Shown piece after piece: positions 14,756 through 23,249 of a DNA stretch of 45,178 bases. The notes below the pieces were generated by a model, which saw only the letters and a list, made by a program, of their open reading frames with translations, was not told the origin of the DNA and ran no database searches. How positions within the stretch are numbered: the stretch's first letter is position 1; every line of letters starts with the position of its first letter. Source of the stretch: an uncultured Geobacter sp. (GTDB lineage: Bacteria; Desulfobacterota; Desulfuromonadia; Geobacterales; Geobacteraceae); NCBI GenBank assembly GCA_903925075.1, contig CAIYDQ010000334.1, forward strand, positions 1 to 45,178, read 5' to 3'. A program made the position numbers and the translations under genes.

Positions 14756-15655
14756 TCAAGAGTAACAGATCAGATTGTTGCCACAGGTGGGGCAATGAAC
14801 GGACAGGGTTTTGCCGCTTTCCGGTATTCTCAACTGTTGCTCGCAACAGAGGCAGCTGAAAACCATGGAGCCTGTTCTTAGCCTCGATTTCAGCCGATAG
14901 GCAAGATTCCCCAGCGCCGACCTTTTTACATAGGGTCTGCCAAGGGACTTCAGGAAATGGGATTTGCCGTCGTCGAAGAACTCTCTGGAGCGCCCGTACA
15001 TCATGGCAGCCGATGAATCCTGTTTGAGCAGGAAATCACGTTTCGCCGAAATGTATCCAAACTCATATTGGGTTATGTATCCAAACCATCTCACGTCCGT
15101 CTGATCGTTCGAATACGAGGTTTCCTCGTAGGAGGAATTGAGAACCAGCCCCGCGCAGCCAAGAAACGCCGCGGTGGTATCGGTGAGGACTTCGTTCTCG
15201 AAGGTGTTTTCCCTGCGCAGGTTATGCTTGAAAAGGTAGATATGGGCTATTTCATGAGCCAAAATTCCGGCAACCAGGTTTATGCTGTACATATATTTTT
15301 GATCGATCTCAATAAAAAAGGTGTCTCCGGGTGAGAGTTGAACTCTGCCGGGAGCACCGAGATTTTGAGCAAAGGTTACCATGACCCTTATCTGCGGCAA
15401 TCCCAGGAAATTCGCTATCTGTTTGGCAATATTCCGGGTGGAGGTAGCCGTATCGCCATGGTAGCAACTGTTGTCGATGACCAGATCGTTTTTGAAATTC
15501 GGGACGAGGGGCGCGCCGATCGTTCTGTACAAACTGCCGATGTTGGCGTTGATTGCTTGTATGTTTTTAAATTTGTCCTTGTCTTTGACCTTAAGTTTAT
15601 TTTGAGCGCGGCTCAAGTATGGATCGACTGCTATAGTACTTCCTTTCTTGCTCAT
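14756..15655 (-). CDS. Putative zinc metallopeptidase with C-terminal zinc ribbon
   Basis: The 299-residue protein has HEIAH at 134-138 within a hydrophobic helix (VAGILAHEIAHIYLF). An E/D-rich helix NEVLTDTTAAFLG (about 154-166) could supply the third ligand, giving an HEXXH-E gluzincin-like site. The C-terminus has two CXXC pairs (CLCC and CPTC, then a final C), typical of a zinc ribbon. No signal peptide is visible and only weak hydrophobic stretches, so it may be cytosolic. I do not recognise a named family; M48-like peptidases are the closest analogy. ATG has AGGA upstream. It is a single minus-strand gene. Confidence 0.65.
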   Translation of the reverse strand: MSKKGSTIAVDPYLSRAQNKLKVKDKDKFKNIQAINANIGSLYRTIGAPLVPNFKNDLVIDNSCYHGDTATSTRNIAKQIANFLGLPQIRVMVTFAQNLGAPGRVQLSPGDTFFIEIDQKYMYSINLVAGILAHEIAHIYLFKHNLRRENTFENEVLTDTTAAFLGCAGLVLNSSYEETSYSNDQTDVRWFGYITQYEFGYISAKRDFLLKQDSSAAMMYGRSREFFDDGKSHFLKSLGRPYVKRSALGNLAYRLKSRLRTGSMVFSCLCCEQQLRIPESGKTLSVHCPTCGNNLICYS

Positions 15656-16053
15656 TTGTGGTTCCTATCCGGCGGACTCGGATTGTGCAACCTTGTCAGG
15701 ACCGCTCGTTACTCGGGTCCCGAGGTTCGCCCGGCACACGGGGACTCCGGCTGCGCTATCCCCGAAAAGCCAGATCTCATCTATACACCACTGAAACCCC
15801 TCTTTCAAAGCAATTCATGTTGGGGCGTCCACGGGTACACCGCAAAATGCCCCTGCGGACGCTGTGGACGCTGTGGACGCTGTGGACGCGGTGGACGGAA
15901 TCGGTTTTCTACCAGGCCCGAATTGGCAAAGACCCCGCGAAAGAGGGGGCTTTGCCGTATTTACGGCCTTGCATTCTGCATTAAAAAATGTATCCTCTAA
16001 AGCCGACTTTTTCCGCAAGGCCGAAACCACTCGCCGGCATGGAGCGTTATCTC
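15656..16053. other. Intergenic region before the efflux operon
   Basis: No gene is evident. It contains a 9-bp tandem repeat, GGACGCTGT three times then GGACGCGGT (15857-15892), and a hairpin GGCAAAG-CCCC/GGGG-CTTTGCC (15925-15956) just upstream of the efflux start. No TetR-type regulator gene or clear operator is visible. Confidence 0.5.
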
Positions 16054-17616
16054 GTGAAGAAGCTTTTTGTTTCCTGGACCCCGGCCGCCGCGGTCATCGC
16101 CGCCGGGCTGGTCGCCGGCTGCGCCGTCGGCCCCGATTTCCGCACTCCCGCGGCTCCGACCGTCAAGGGCTATACCGAAGGCGCGCTCCCAGCCGCCACC
16201 GCTGCCGCGACTGTCGGCTCGACGGCGGGCTCGACGACGGACGGCGGCGCCGCGCAACGCTTCGTCGCCGGCCTGGACATCCCGGGGCAGTGGTGGACCG
16301 TCTTTCGCTCGGAACCGCTGGACCGCTTGATCCGCCAGGCGTTCGCCGACAATCCCTCCCTCGCCGCGGCGCAGGCGACGCTTCGCCAGGCGCAGGAAAC
16401 CCTGAAGGCTCAAACCGGGGCCGAATATTTCCCCGCGGTGGACGCGGGATTCTCGGCCGTGCGCCAGCAGGTGAACGGCGCCTCTTTCGGCCAGCCGGGC
16501 GCCGGCAGCTTCCTCCTCTCCCTGATCAACGCCTCGGTGAACGTCTCCTATTCGCTCGACTTCTTCGGCGGCGGACGCCGCGAGCTGGAGGGGCTGAAGG
16601 CGCAGGTGGAATACCAGCGCTTCCAGCTGGAGGGGGCTTACCTCACCCTCACCGCCAACATCGTCACCGCCGCGGTGCAGGAGGCTTCGCTCAGGGAACA
16701 GATCAGGGCGACGCAGGCGATCGCCTCCTTTCAGCGCCAACAGTTGGATCTGGTGGAGCGCCGCTTCCTGCTGGGGGGCGCCGCCCGCGCCGACGTGCTC
16801 GCCCAACAGACGCAACTCGCCCAGACGCAGGCGGGTCTTCCCTCCCTGGAAAAACAGCTTGCCGTCACCCGCCACCTGCTGTCGGCTCTCGCCGGCAGAT
16901 TCCCCGGCGAGGGGGGACTGCCGCAGTTCGAGCTGAGCGAAATAAAACTGCCGCTGGAGTTGCCGGTGAGCCTTCCTTCGTCGCTGGTGCGCCAGCGCCC
17001 CGACATCAGGGCCTCGGAGGAGCTGTTCCACGCCGCCGGCGCCCAGGTGGGGGTGGCCACCGCCAATCTGTACCCGAAGGTCACGCTGACCGCGGGCTTG
17101 GGCTCCACCGCCACCAAGATTCAGGATCTGTTCGCCCCCGGCTCCTCCGTCTGGAATCTGGGCATGGGACTTACCCAGCCGATCTTTCACGGCGGCGAGC
17201 TCACCGCCAGGCGCCGGGCCGCCATCGCCGCCTACGATCAGGCCTCCGCGCTCTACCGGGCCGCCGTCTTGCAGGCCTTCCAGAACGTGGCCGACGTGCT
17301 GCGCGCGCTGGAGCGGGACGCGGACGCGCTCAGGGCGCAGGCGCAGGTCGAGGAGGCGGCGGCCGAGTCGCTCGATCTGGCGCGCCGGCAGTACGAACTG
17401 GGCGCGGTCGGCTACCTTTCGCTTCTGGACGCCGAGCGCCAACGGCAACAGGCGTCGATCGGTCTGGTGCAGGCGCGCGCCGCCCGTTACGCCGACACGG
17501 CCGCGCTCTTTCAGGCGATGGGGGGCGGCTGGTGGAACCGGCCCCCCGCGACCGACAAGGAGAGTGCCGCTACCACCGCTAAAACCGCCGAGAAACCGCT
17601 TACGGGAGCAAAATAG
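16054..17616 (+). CDS. RND efflux outer-membrane lipoprotein (NodT/TolC type)
   Basis: I favour GTG 16054 (GGAG at 16041-16044), giving a clean lipoprotein signal MKKLFVSW ending in LVAGC; ATG 16039 is the alternative. About 520 residues match the NodT family: CAVGPDFRTPAAP after the lipid cysteine, WWTVFRSEPLDRLI, long helical hairpins (LRQAQETLKAQTG; LEKQLAVTRHLL), the mid-protein LPSSLVRQRPDIRASEELFHAAGAQVGVATANLYPKV, and the second repeat ending in ARRQYELGAVGYLSLLDAERQ. It forms the trimeric outer-membrane channel for the pump encoded by the next two genes. The adaptor gene starts two bases after its stop, so the three are one operon. Confidence 0.93.
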   Translation: MKKLFVSWTPAAAVIAAGLVAGCAVGPDFRTPAAPTVKGYTEGALPAATAAATVGSTAGSTTDGGAAQRFVAGLDIPGQWWTVFRSEPLDRLIRQAFADNPSLAAAQATLRQAQETLKAQTGAEYFPAVDAGFSAVRQQVNGASFGQPGAGSFLLSLINASVNVSYSLDFFGGGRRELEGLKAQVEYQRFQLEGAYLTLTANIVTAAVQEASLREQIRATQAIASFQRQQLDLVERRFLLGGAARADVLAQQTQLAQTQAGLPSLEKQLAVTRHLLSALAGRFPGEGGLPQFELSEIKLPLELPVSLPSSLVRQRPDIRASEELFHAAGAQVGVATANLYPKVTLTAGLGSTATKIQDLFAPGSSVWNLGMGLTQPIFHGGELTARRRAAIAAYDQASALYRAAVLQAFQNVADVLRALERDADALRAQAQVEEAAAESLDLARRQYELGAVGYLSLLDAERQRQQASIGLVQARAARYADTAALFQAMGGGWWNRPPATDKESAATTAKTAEKPLTGAK

Positions 17617-17618
17617 AG

Positions 17619-18749
17619 ATGAAGATGAAGAAACGCGTCGTTGTGATGGCAATCGTTGCGCTGGTGGTGGTGATTCTGATTCTCGCCGGCATCAAGGCCC
17701 TGCAGATAAAAACCATGATCGACAAGGGAAAGAGCTTCGTCCCTCCCGCCGAAACCGTCACGACGGCGACCGCGCAGCCGCTTTCCTGGGACTCCGCCTT
17801 GGGCGCGACCGGGTCGCTCTCGGCCGTGCAGGGGGTCACGGTGGCGGCCGAGATGCCGGGCAAGGTGGCGAAGCTCTCCATCGAATCGGGGATGCCGGTC
17901 AAGAAGGGTGATCTGCTCCTTTGCCAGGACACCTCCTCGGAAGAGGCGCAGCTTTTGGGCGCCAACGCCCAGGCGACGCTGGCCCGCACCGAGCTGGAGC
18001 GCGCCGCCAAGATGCTCGCCGGCAAGATCATCTCCCAATCGGACTACGACAAGGCCCGAGCCAACCACGAACAGGCGCTCTCCCAGGTGGACAACATCCG
18101 CGCAACCATCGCCAAGAAGAACATCCGCGCCCCCTTCGGCGGCCGGGTCGGCATCCGCCAGGTGAACCTCGGACAGATCCTGCGCGAGGGGGACCAGATC
18201 GTCACCCTGCAATCGCTCGATCCGATCTACGCGGACTTCACCCTGCCGCAGCAGGAGCTTTCCCGGCTCAAGAACGGGCTGCCGGTGCGGGTCACCTGCG
18301 ACGCGCTCCCCGGGGTGACGCTCAACGGTCGCATCACGGCCCTGAACCCGCTGGTGGACGCCGACACCCGCAGCCTCAGGCTGCAGGCGACGGTCGCCAA
18401 CGGCGGCGAGCGGCTGAGGCCCGGGATGTTCGTGAACGTGGCGGTCGGCCTGCCGGCGCGCAGCCGGGTGATCGCCATTCCGGCGACGGCGGTGCTGTAC
18501 GCCCCTTACGGCGATTCGGTCTTCAAGATCGAGGACGACAAGAAGGGGAAGGGGGGTAAGGTGCTGCGCCAGGAATTCGTGCGCCTGGGCGAGAAGCGCG
18601 GCGACCTGGTGGTGGTGGTCGGCGGCTTGAAGGAAGGGGAGAGCATCGTCAGCACCGGGGTCTTCAAACTGAGAAACGGCCAGGCCGCGGTGGTCGACAA
18701 CAAGCTCGCCCCGCATTTCCAGCAGGCGCCCCGACCGGAGAACAATTAA
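17619..18749 (+). CDS. RND efflux periplasmic adaptor (HlyD/MFP family)
   Basis: The 376-residue protein has one N-terminal membrane anchor (about 8-28) and no lipobox. The split lipoyl domain is visible as AEMPGKVAKLSIESGMPVKKG (about 75-95) and IRAPFGGRVGIRQVNLGQ (about 169-186), with a short alpha hairpin between. The beta-barrel part includes PIYADFTLPQQELSRL, and a DADTRSLRLQATV strand leads to the membrane-proximal domain. It links the inner-membrane permease to the outer-membrane channel. Two bases separate it from the upstream stop and four from the permease start, giving tight translational coupling. Confidence 0.93.
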   Translation: MKMKKRVVVMAIVALVVVILILAGIKALQIKTMIDKGKSFVPPAETVTTATAQPLSWDSALGATGSLSAVQGVTVAAEMPGKVAKLSIESGMPVKKGDLLLCQDTSSEEAQLLGANAQATLARTELERAAKMLAGKIISQSDYDKARANHEQALSQVDNIRATIAKKNIRAPFGGRVGIRQVNLGQILREGDQIVTLQSLDPIYADFTLPQQELSRLKNGLPVRVTCDALPGVTLNGRITALNPLVDADTRSLRLQATVANGGERLRPGMFVNVAVGLPARSRVIAIPATAVLYAPYGDSVFKIEDDKKGKGGKVLRQEFVRLGEKRGDLVVVVGGLKEGESIVSTGVFKLRNGQAAVVDNKLAPHFQQAPRPENN

Positions 18750-18753
18750 AGCC

Positions 18754-21700
18754 ATGCAGATAACCGACCTCTTCATCCGCCGCCCCGTACTGGCCCTGGT
18801 GGTAAGCCTGGTGATCGTGATCTCCGGGCTGCAGGCGATCCGCACCCTGAACGTGCGCCAGTACCCGAGAAACGAAAACTCCACCATCACCGTCACCACG
18901 GTCTACGTGGGCGCCAACGCCGAACTGGTGCGCGGCTTCATCACCACGCCGCTGGAGCGGGCCATCGCCGCCGCCGACGGCATCGAGTACATGGAATCCA
19001 AGAGCACCCTGGGGCTCTCCACCATCAGCATCCGCCTGAAGCTCAACTACGACGGCACCAAGGGGCTGGCCGAGATCAGCTCCAAGGTGGACCAGGTGCG
19101 CCGCGATCTCCCGCCGGAGGCCGAGGTGCCGGTGATCAACATCGAGTCGGCCGACAGCCAGTTCGCCTCGGCTTATCTCAGCTTCTCCTCGAACCTTTTG
19201 CAGCAAAACGAGATCACCGACTACCTGGTGCGCGTGGTGCAGCCGCGGCTCTCCGCCATCCAGGGGGTGCAGCGCGCCGACATCCTGGGGGGGCGCACCT
19301 TCGCCATGCGCGTCTGGCTGAAGCCGGAGCGGATGGCGGCCCTGAACGTGAGCCCGGCGCAGGTGAGGCAGGCCCTGGCCGCCAACAACTTCCTGGCGGC
19401 GGTCGGGCGCAGCAAGGGGAGCTTCATCCAGGTCAACCTGACCGCCAACACCAACCTGAACAGCATCGACGAGTTCAAGGCGCTGGCGGTCCGGGAACAA
19501 AACGGCTCCATCGTGCGCCTCTCCGAGATCGCCGACGTGGCCATGGGGGCCGAGGATTACGACGCCGAGGTGCATTTTTCCGGGCAGACCGCGGTCTTCG
19601 TCGGCATCTGGCCGCTCCCCAACGCCAACTCCCTGGACGTGATCAAGAAGGTGCGGGTCGAGATGGCCGCCATCCAGCGCGACCTCCCCACCGGCATGCA
19701 GAGCCGGATCGCCTACGACGCCACCGGCTACATCAGCACCGCCATCGACGAGGTGCTGAAGACCCTGGGCGACACGCTGCTGATCGTGATGATCGTCATC
19801 TTCCTGTTCCTGGGCTCCTTCCGCTCGGTGCTGATACCGATCGTCGCCATCCCCGTGTCGCTGATCGGCGCGGTCTTCCTGATGCAGGTCTTCGGCTTCA
19901 CGGTGAACCTTTTGACCCTTCTGGCCATCGTGCTCTCGGTCGGCCTGGTGGTGGACGACGCCATCGTGGTGGTGGAGAACATCGAGCGCCACCTGGGTGA
20001 GGGGAAAACCCCGATGGAGGCGGCGCTCTTGGGCGCCCGCGAACTGGTGGGCCCGATCGTCGCCATGACCATCACCCTGGCCGCGGTCTACCTCCCCATC
20101 GGCCTGCAGGGGGGGCTCACCGGCTCGCTGTTTCGCGAGTTCGCCTTCACCCTGGCCGGCGCCGTCACCATTTCCGGCATTGTGGCGCTGACCCTGTCGC
20201 CGGTGATGTCGGCCGTGCTCTTGAAGCCGGGGATCGAGGAGCACGGCTTCGCCGGCAAGATCGCCCGGGACTTCAAGCGCCTGCGGAACTTTTACGGCCG
20301 GCTCCTGGACGCCACCCTGGCCGCCCGCCCCGCGGTCTACCTGGTCTGGATCACGGTCTCGCTGCTGGCGATACCGATGTTCACCATGTCGGCCAAGGAA
20401 CTGGCGCCCACCGAGGACCAGGGGGTGATCTTCGGCATCCTGGACGCCTCGGCCAACTCCACCCTGGACCAGAACTCCATGTTCGCCGCGGCGGTGAACC
20501 GGGTGTTCATGAACGTGCCGGAAACCGATTTCACCTTCCAGCTCACCTTCCCCAATTCCGGCTTCAGCGGCATGGTCGCCAAGCCCTGGGAGAAGCGCAA
20601 GCGCAACGTCTTCCAGATCATGCCGGAGGTGCAGCAGAAGCTGCAGGCGATTCCGGGGATCCAGGTGTTCCCGGTCACCCCCCCGGCGCTCCCCGGCGGC
20701 GGGCAGTTCCCGGTGGAGTTCGTGCTGGCCTCCACGGCCGAGACCCCCGAGATCCTGGAGTTCGCCAAAAAGCTGCAGGAGAAGGCGATGAAGAGCGGCA
20801 TGTTCGCCTTCCCGCCGATCATCGACGTGAAGATCGACCAACCCCAGACCGATTTCCAGATCGACCGCGACAAGGTGGCCGCCATGGGGCTGAACCTCGG
20901 GCAGATCGGCGCCGACATGGGGGGGATGGTGGGGGGGAACTTCGTGAACCGCTTCGACATCGCGGGGCGCAGCTACAAGGTGATCCCGCAGATCGAGCGG
21001 GTCGGCCGCCTGAACCCGGACCAGTTGAAGAACATCTACGTCACCGGACCGGGCAACAAGCTGATACCGCTCAGCACCGTGGCCAGCTCGCGCGACTCGG
21101 TGGTGCCGCGCTCGCTGAACCGTTTCCAGCAGTTGAACGCGGTGAAGCTGAGCGGGGTGGCGATCCGCCCCCTGGACGAGGCGCTGCGCTTTCTGGAGAC
21201 CGAGGCGGGAAAGATCCTTCCCAAGGGGTATGTGCTCGACTACACCGGCGAGTCGCGGCAGCTGAGGACCGAGGGTAACAAGTTCCTCCCCGCCTTCGGC
21301 CTGGCGGTGGTGCTGATCTTCCTGGTGCTGGCGGCCCAGTTCAACAGCTTCCGCGACCCGTTCGTGATCCTGGCGGGGTCGGTGCCGCTGGCCATGTTCG
21401 GCGCGCTTATCTTCACCTTCCTGAAGATGCCCGACCCCAACGTGCAGTTTTGGACCCGCGGCTGGACCACCACCCTCAACATCTACTCGCAGGTGGGGCT
21501 GGTCACCCTGGTGGGGCTCGTTTCCAAGAACGGCATCCTGATCGTGGAGTTCGCCAACAAGCTGCAGCTGGCGGGGCATCCCAAGCTGGAGGCGGTGCGC
21601 GAGGCGGCCATGACCCGGCTGCGTCCGGTGCTGATGACCACCGCCGCGACCATCGCCGGCCATTTCCCCTTGACGCTGGTGACCGGGGCCGGGGCCGCCG

Positions 21701-21858
21701 CCCGTAACTCCATCGGTCTGGTGCTGGTGGGGGGCATGTTCGTGGGGACCGCCTTCACCCTGTTCATCATCCCTTCCATCTACATGCTGATCGCCCGCGA
21801 TCACGGCAAGGACCGGGAGCGCGAGGCCGCCGTCTCGGCGGCGAGCGCCGGGAGTTGA
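18754..21858 (+). CDS. RND efflux permease (HAE1/AcrB-type)
   Basis: At 1034 residues this is full length for a hydrophobe/amphiphile RND transporter. It has the N-terminal MQITDLFIRRPVLALV helix, two large periplasmic loops and twelve expected membrane spans. The proton-relay acidic pair sits in LVVDDAIVVVENIERHL (D401, D402), and the partner lysine in GLVSKNGILIVEFAN (K925). The protein should export drugs, solvents or other amphiphiles using the proton gradient with the two upstream gene products. The substrate cannot be told from sequence. No local repressor gene is present. Confidence 0.95.
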   Translation: MQITDLFIRRPVLALVVSLVIVISGLQAIRTLNVRQYPRNENSTITVTTVYVGANAELVRGFITTPLERAIAAADGIEYMESKSTLGLSTISIRLKLNYDGTKGLAEISSKVDQVRRDLPPEAEVPVINIESADSQFASAYLSFSSNLLQQNEITDYLVRVVQPRLSAIQGVQRADILGGRTFAMRVWLKPERMAALNVSPAQVRQALAANNFLAAVGRSKGSFIQVNLTANTNLNSIDEFKALAVREQNGSIVRLSEIADVAMGAEDYDAEVHFSGQTAVFVGIWPLPNANSLDVIKKVRVEMAAIQRDLPTGMQSRIAYDATGYISTAIDEVLKTLGDTLLIVMIVIFLFLGSFRSVLIPIVAIPVSLIGAVFLMQVFGFTVNLLTLLAIVLSVGLVVDDAIVVVENIERHLGEGKTPMEAALLGARELVGPIVAMTITLAAVYLPIGLQGGLTGSLFREFAFTLAGAVTISGIVALTLSPVMSAVLLKPGIEEHGFAGKIARDFKRLRNFYGRLLDATLAARPAVYLVWITVSLLAIPMFTMSAKELAPTEDQGVIFGILDASANSTLDQNSMFAAAVNRVFMNVPETDFTFQLTFPNSGFSGMVAKPWEKRKRNVFQIMPEVQQKLQAIPGIQVFPVTPPALPGGGQFPVEFVLASTAETPEILEFAKKLQEKAMKSGMFAFPPIIDVKIDQPQTDFQIDRDKVAAMGLNLGQIGADMGGMVGGNFVNRFDIAGRSYKVIPQIERVGRLNPDQLKNIYVTGPGNKLIPLSTVASSRDSVVPRSLNRFQQLNAVKLSGVAIRPLDEALRFLETEAGKILPKGYVLDYTGESRQLRTEGNKFLPAFGLAVVLIFLVLAAQFNSFRDPFVILAGSVPLAMFGALIFTFLKMPDPNVQFWTRGWTTTLNIYSQVGLVTLVGLVSKNGILIVEFANKLQLAGHPKLEAVREAAMTRLRPVLMTTAATIAGHFPLTLVTGAGAAARNSIGLVLVGGMFVGTAFTLFIIPSIYMLIARDHGKDREREAAVSAASAGS

Positions 21859-22043
21859 AAAACGCTTAGCCACAAAAATGCGCAGAAGACGCAAAAAAGT
21901 TCAAAACTCCTGCCCCCCGCAAAGGATGCGGGGTTCACCCTCCTCCCAACTCCCTGCCGCAAGGTAGAGGTTTGAAAATACCTTTCAGCAAAAAAGTCCC
22001 CCTCCCATAAAGGGAAGGGGAGCTATAAGCAGGAGAGAGACCG
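21859..22043. other. Intergenic region with two GC hairpins
   Basis: CCCCGCA/TGCGGGG (about 21915-21933) may terminate the efflux operon. The second hairpin is the minus-strand terminator listed next. Confidence 0.5.
21990..22022 (-). terminator. Terminator of the dctP-like gene
   Basis: On the minus strand a stem CTCCCCTTCCC/GGGAGGGGGA is followed by CTTTTTTGC. It lies about 20 bases after the stop of the substrate-binding protein gene and closes the minus-strand cluster. Confidence 0.8.
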
Positions 22044-23084
22044 TCAATCTCCGTACTGTTTCAACAAGGCCCTGGCGTCGTTTAAAAGCGCCTGACCATT
22101 GCCGCCTTTTGCCGCAACTTCCTTGCTCCAACCGGCGGCGACCGGCTCGGTCGCTTTCACCCAGCGCTTGTATTCGGCATCTGTCAGCACGTTGATGACG
22201 TTATGGCGCTCGACCGCGATCTTTCGCGCCGGCAGCATGCTCTTGTCCCACACCATACCCACCCACTTGGAGGTCTCGAGGCCGCTGTTTTGGTCGATCA
22301 CCTTCTTCAACTCCGGCGGCAGGCTTTTGTACTTGCTCATGTTCATAACAAAGACGAATACCGTGTTGGAATGCTTCGCCTGGTGCGGCGCAGTCTCAGT
22401 GTGGGTTTTGCAAATCTCCTGCAACTTCAACGAGGTCATCACTTCCCAGGGCAAACTGGCGCCGTCCACCACGGCCTTGGATATCGCCTCGGGCACCGCG
22501 GGAACCGGCATCTGCACCGGCGCCGCGCCGAGCATGGCCAGCGTTTTCGAACCGATGCGGGTCGGCGCGCGTACTTTCAATCCCTTGAGATCCTCCAGGG
22601 TCTTCACCGACTTGCCGCCGAAGTGCAACTGCGAACCGGCATGCACATGGGTGAAGATCAGCTTGGTCCCCTTGAACTCGTCCAGCGAGTTCTTCTGGAC
22701 ATAATCCCACATCGCCTGGCTCCCCTTCTCCGCGCTTTTGACCATGAAGGGGAGTTCGAACACCTCGGTCTTGGTGAAACGCCCGGCCTGGTAGGTGGGT
22801 ATGGTCCAAATCATGTCCGCGATGCCGTCGCGGGCCTGCTCGAAGAGCTGCGCCGGAGTGCCGCCCAGTTGCATGGAAGGGTAGATCTGGCACTTGAGCC
22901 TGCCGCCGGACTCCTTGCCGATCTTGTCGCACCACGGCAAGAGCACCAGTTGCTGGAAGTTTGAGGTGGCCGGCAGATAATGGGCGATTTTCAGGGTCAC
23001 CGCACCGGTTGCAGCACAGGCAACACCGGTTCCCAGCATGACGGCCGCCACGACGGCCATCATGCACGGTTTCAGCTGTTTCAT
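22044..23084 (-). CDS. TRAP transporter solute-binding protein (DctP family), orphan
   Basis: Start ATG 23084 is preceded by AAGGAGG; 346 residues. A signal peptide (MKQLKPCMMAVVAAVMLGTG) is followed by the DctP fold: VTLKIAHYLPATS, LKCQIYPSMQLGGTPAQLFEQARDGIADM, FELPFMV, and the ligand-contact region LKGLKVRAPTRIGSKTLAMLGAAPVQMPVPAVPEAISKAVVDG, whose Arg normally clamps a substrate carboxylate. It should capture an organic acid in the periplasm. The membrane subunits DctQ and DctM are not encoded here, so it must use a transporter encoded elsewhere or act otherwise. It follows the UbiD-family gene on the same strand, 165 bases downstream, pointing to a shared aromatic or hydroxy-acid substrate. 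Confidence 0.93.
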   Translation of the reverse strand: MKQLKPCMMAVVAAVMLGTGVACAATGAVTLKIAHYLPATSNFQQLVLLPWCDKIGKESGGRLKCQIYPSMQLGGTPAQLFEQARDGIADMIWTIPTYQAGRFTKTEVFELPFMVKSAEKGSQAMWDYVQKNSLDEFKGTKLIFTHVHAGSQLHFGGKSVKTLEDLKGLKVRAPTRIGSKTLAMLGAAPVQMPVPAVPEAISKAVVDGASLPWEVMTSLKLQEICKTHTETAPHQAKHSNTVFVFVMNMSKYKSLPPELKKVIDQNSGLETSKWVGMVWDKSMLPARKIAVERHNVINVLTDAEYKRWVKATEPVAAGWSKEVAAKGGNGQALLNDARALLKQYGD

Positions 23085-23249
23085 CGGGTCCTCCTTCTCA
23101 TGGAATTCATGGTAAGACATCGTTGGGCTACGACATCGTCGGCCGCGGTCCGGCTCAAAGGCGGGGGCCTTAGGGCGACGGCAGCCCCTCCCGTCCCCCT
23201 CCCGTCGACGGCGGCGGTCTCGACCGGAGGGGGACGACTCGCTTCAGGG

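Noticed and set aside
15864..17582. 572-codon open frame overlapping the efflux outer-membrane gene
   Set aside because: It is Arg/Gly/Pro-rich shadow translation of the true gene in another frame; the NodT-family protein occupies the same bases with clear motifs.
18664..21894. 1076-codon minus-strand frame opposite the RND permease
   Set aside because: Composition (His, Gly, Asp, Gln-rich, no domain) is typical of antisense frames in GC-rich genes; the plus-strand permease is certain.
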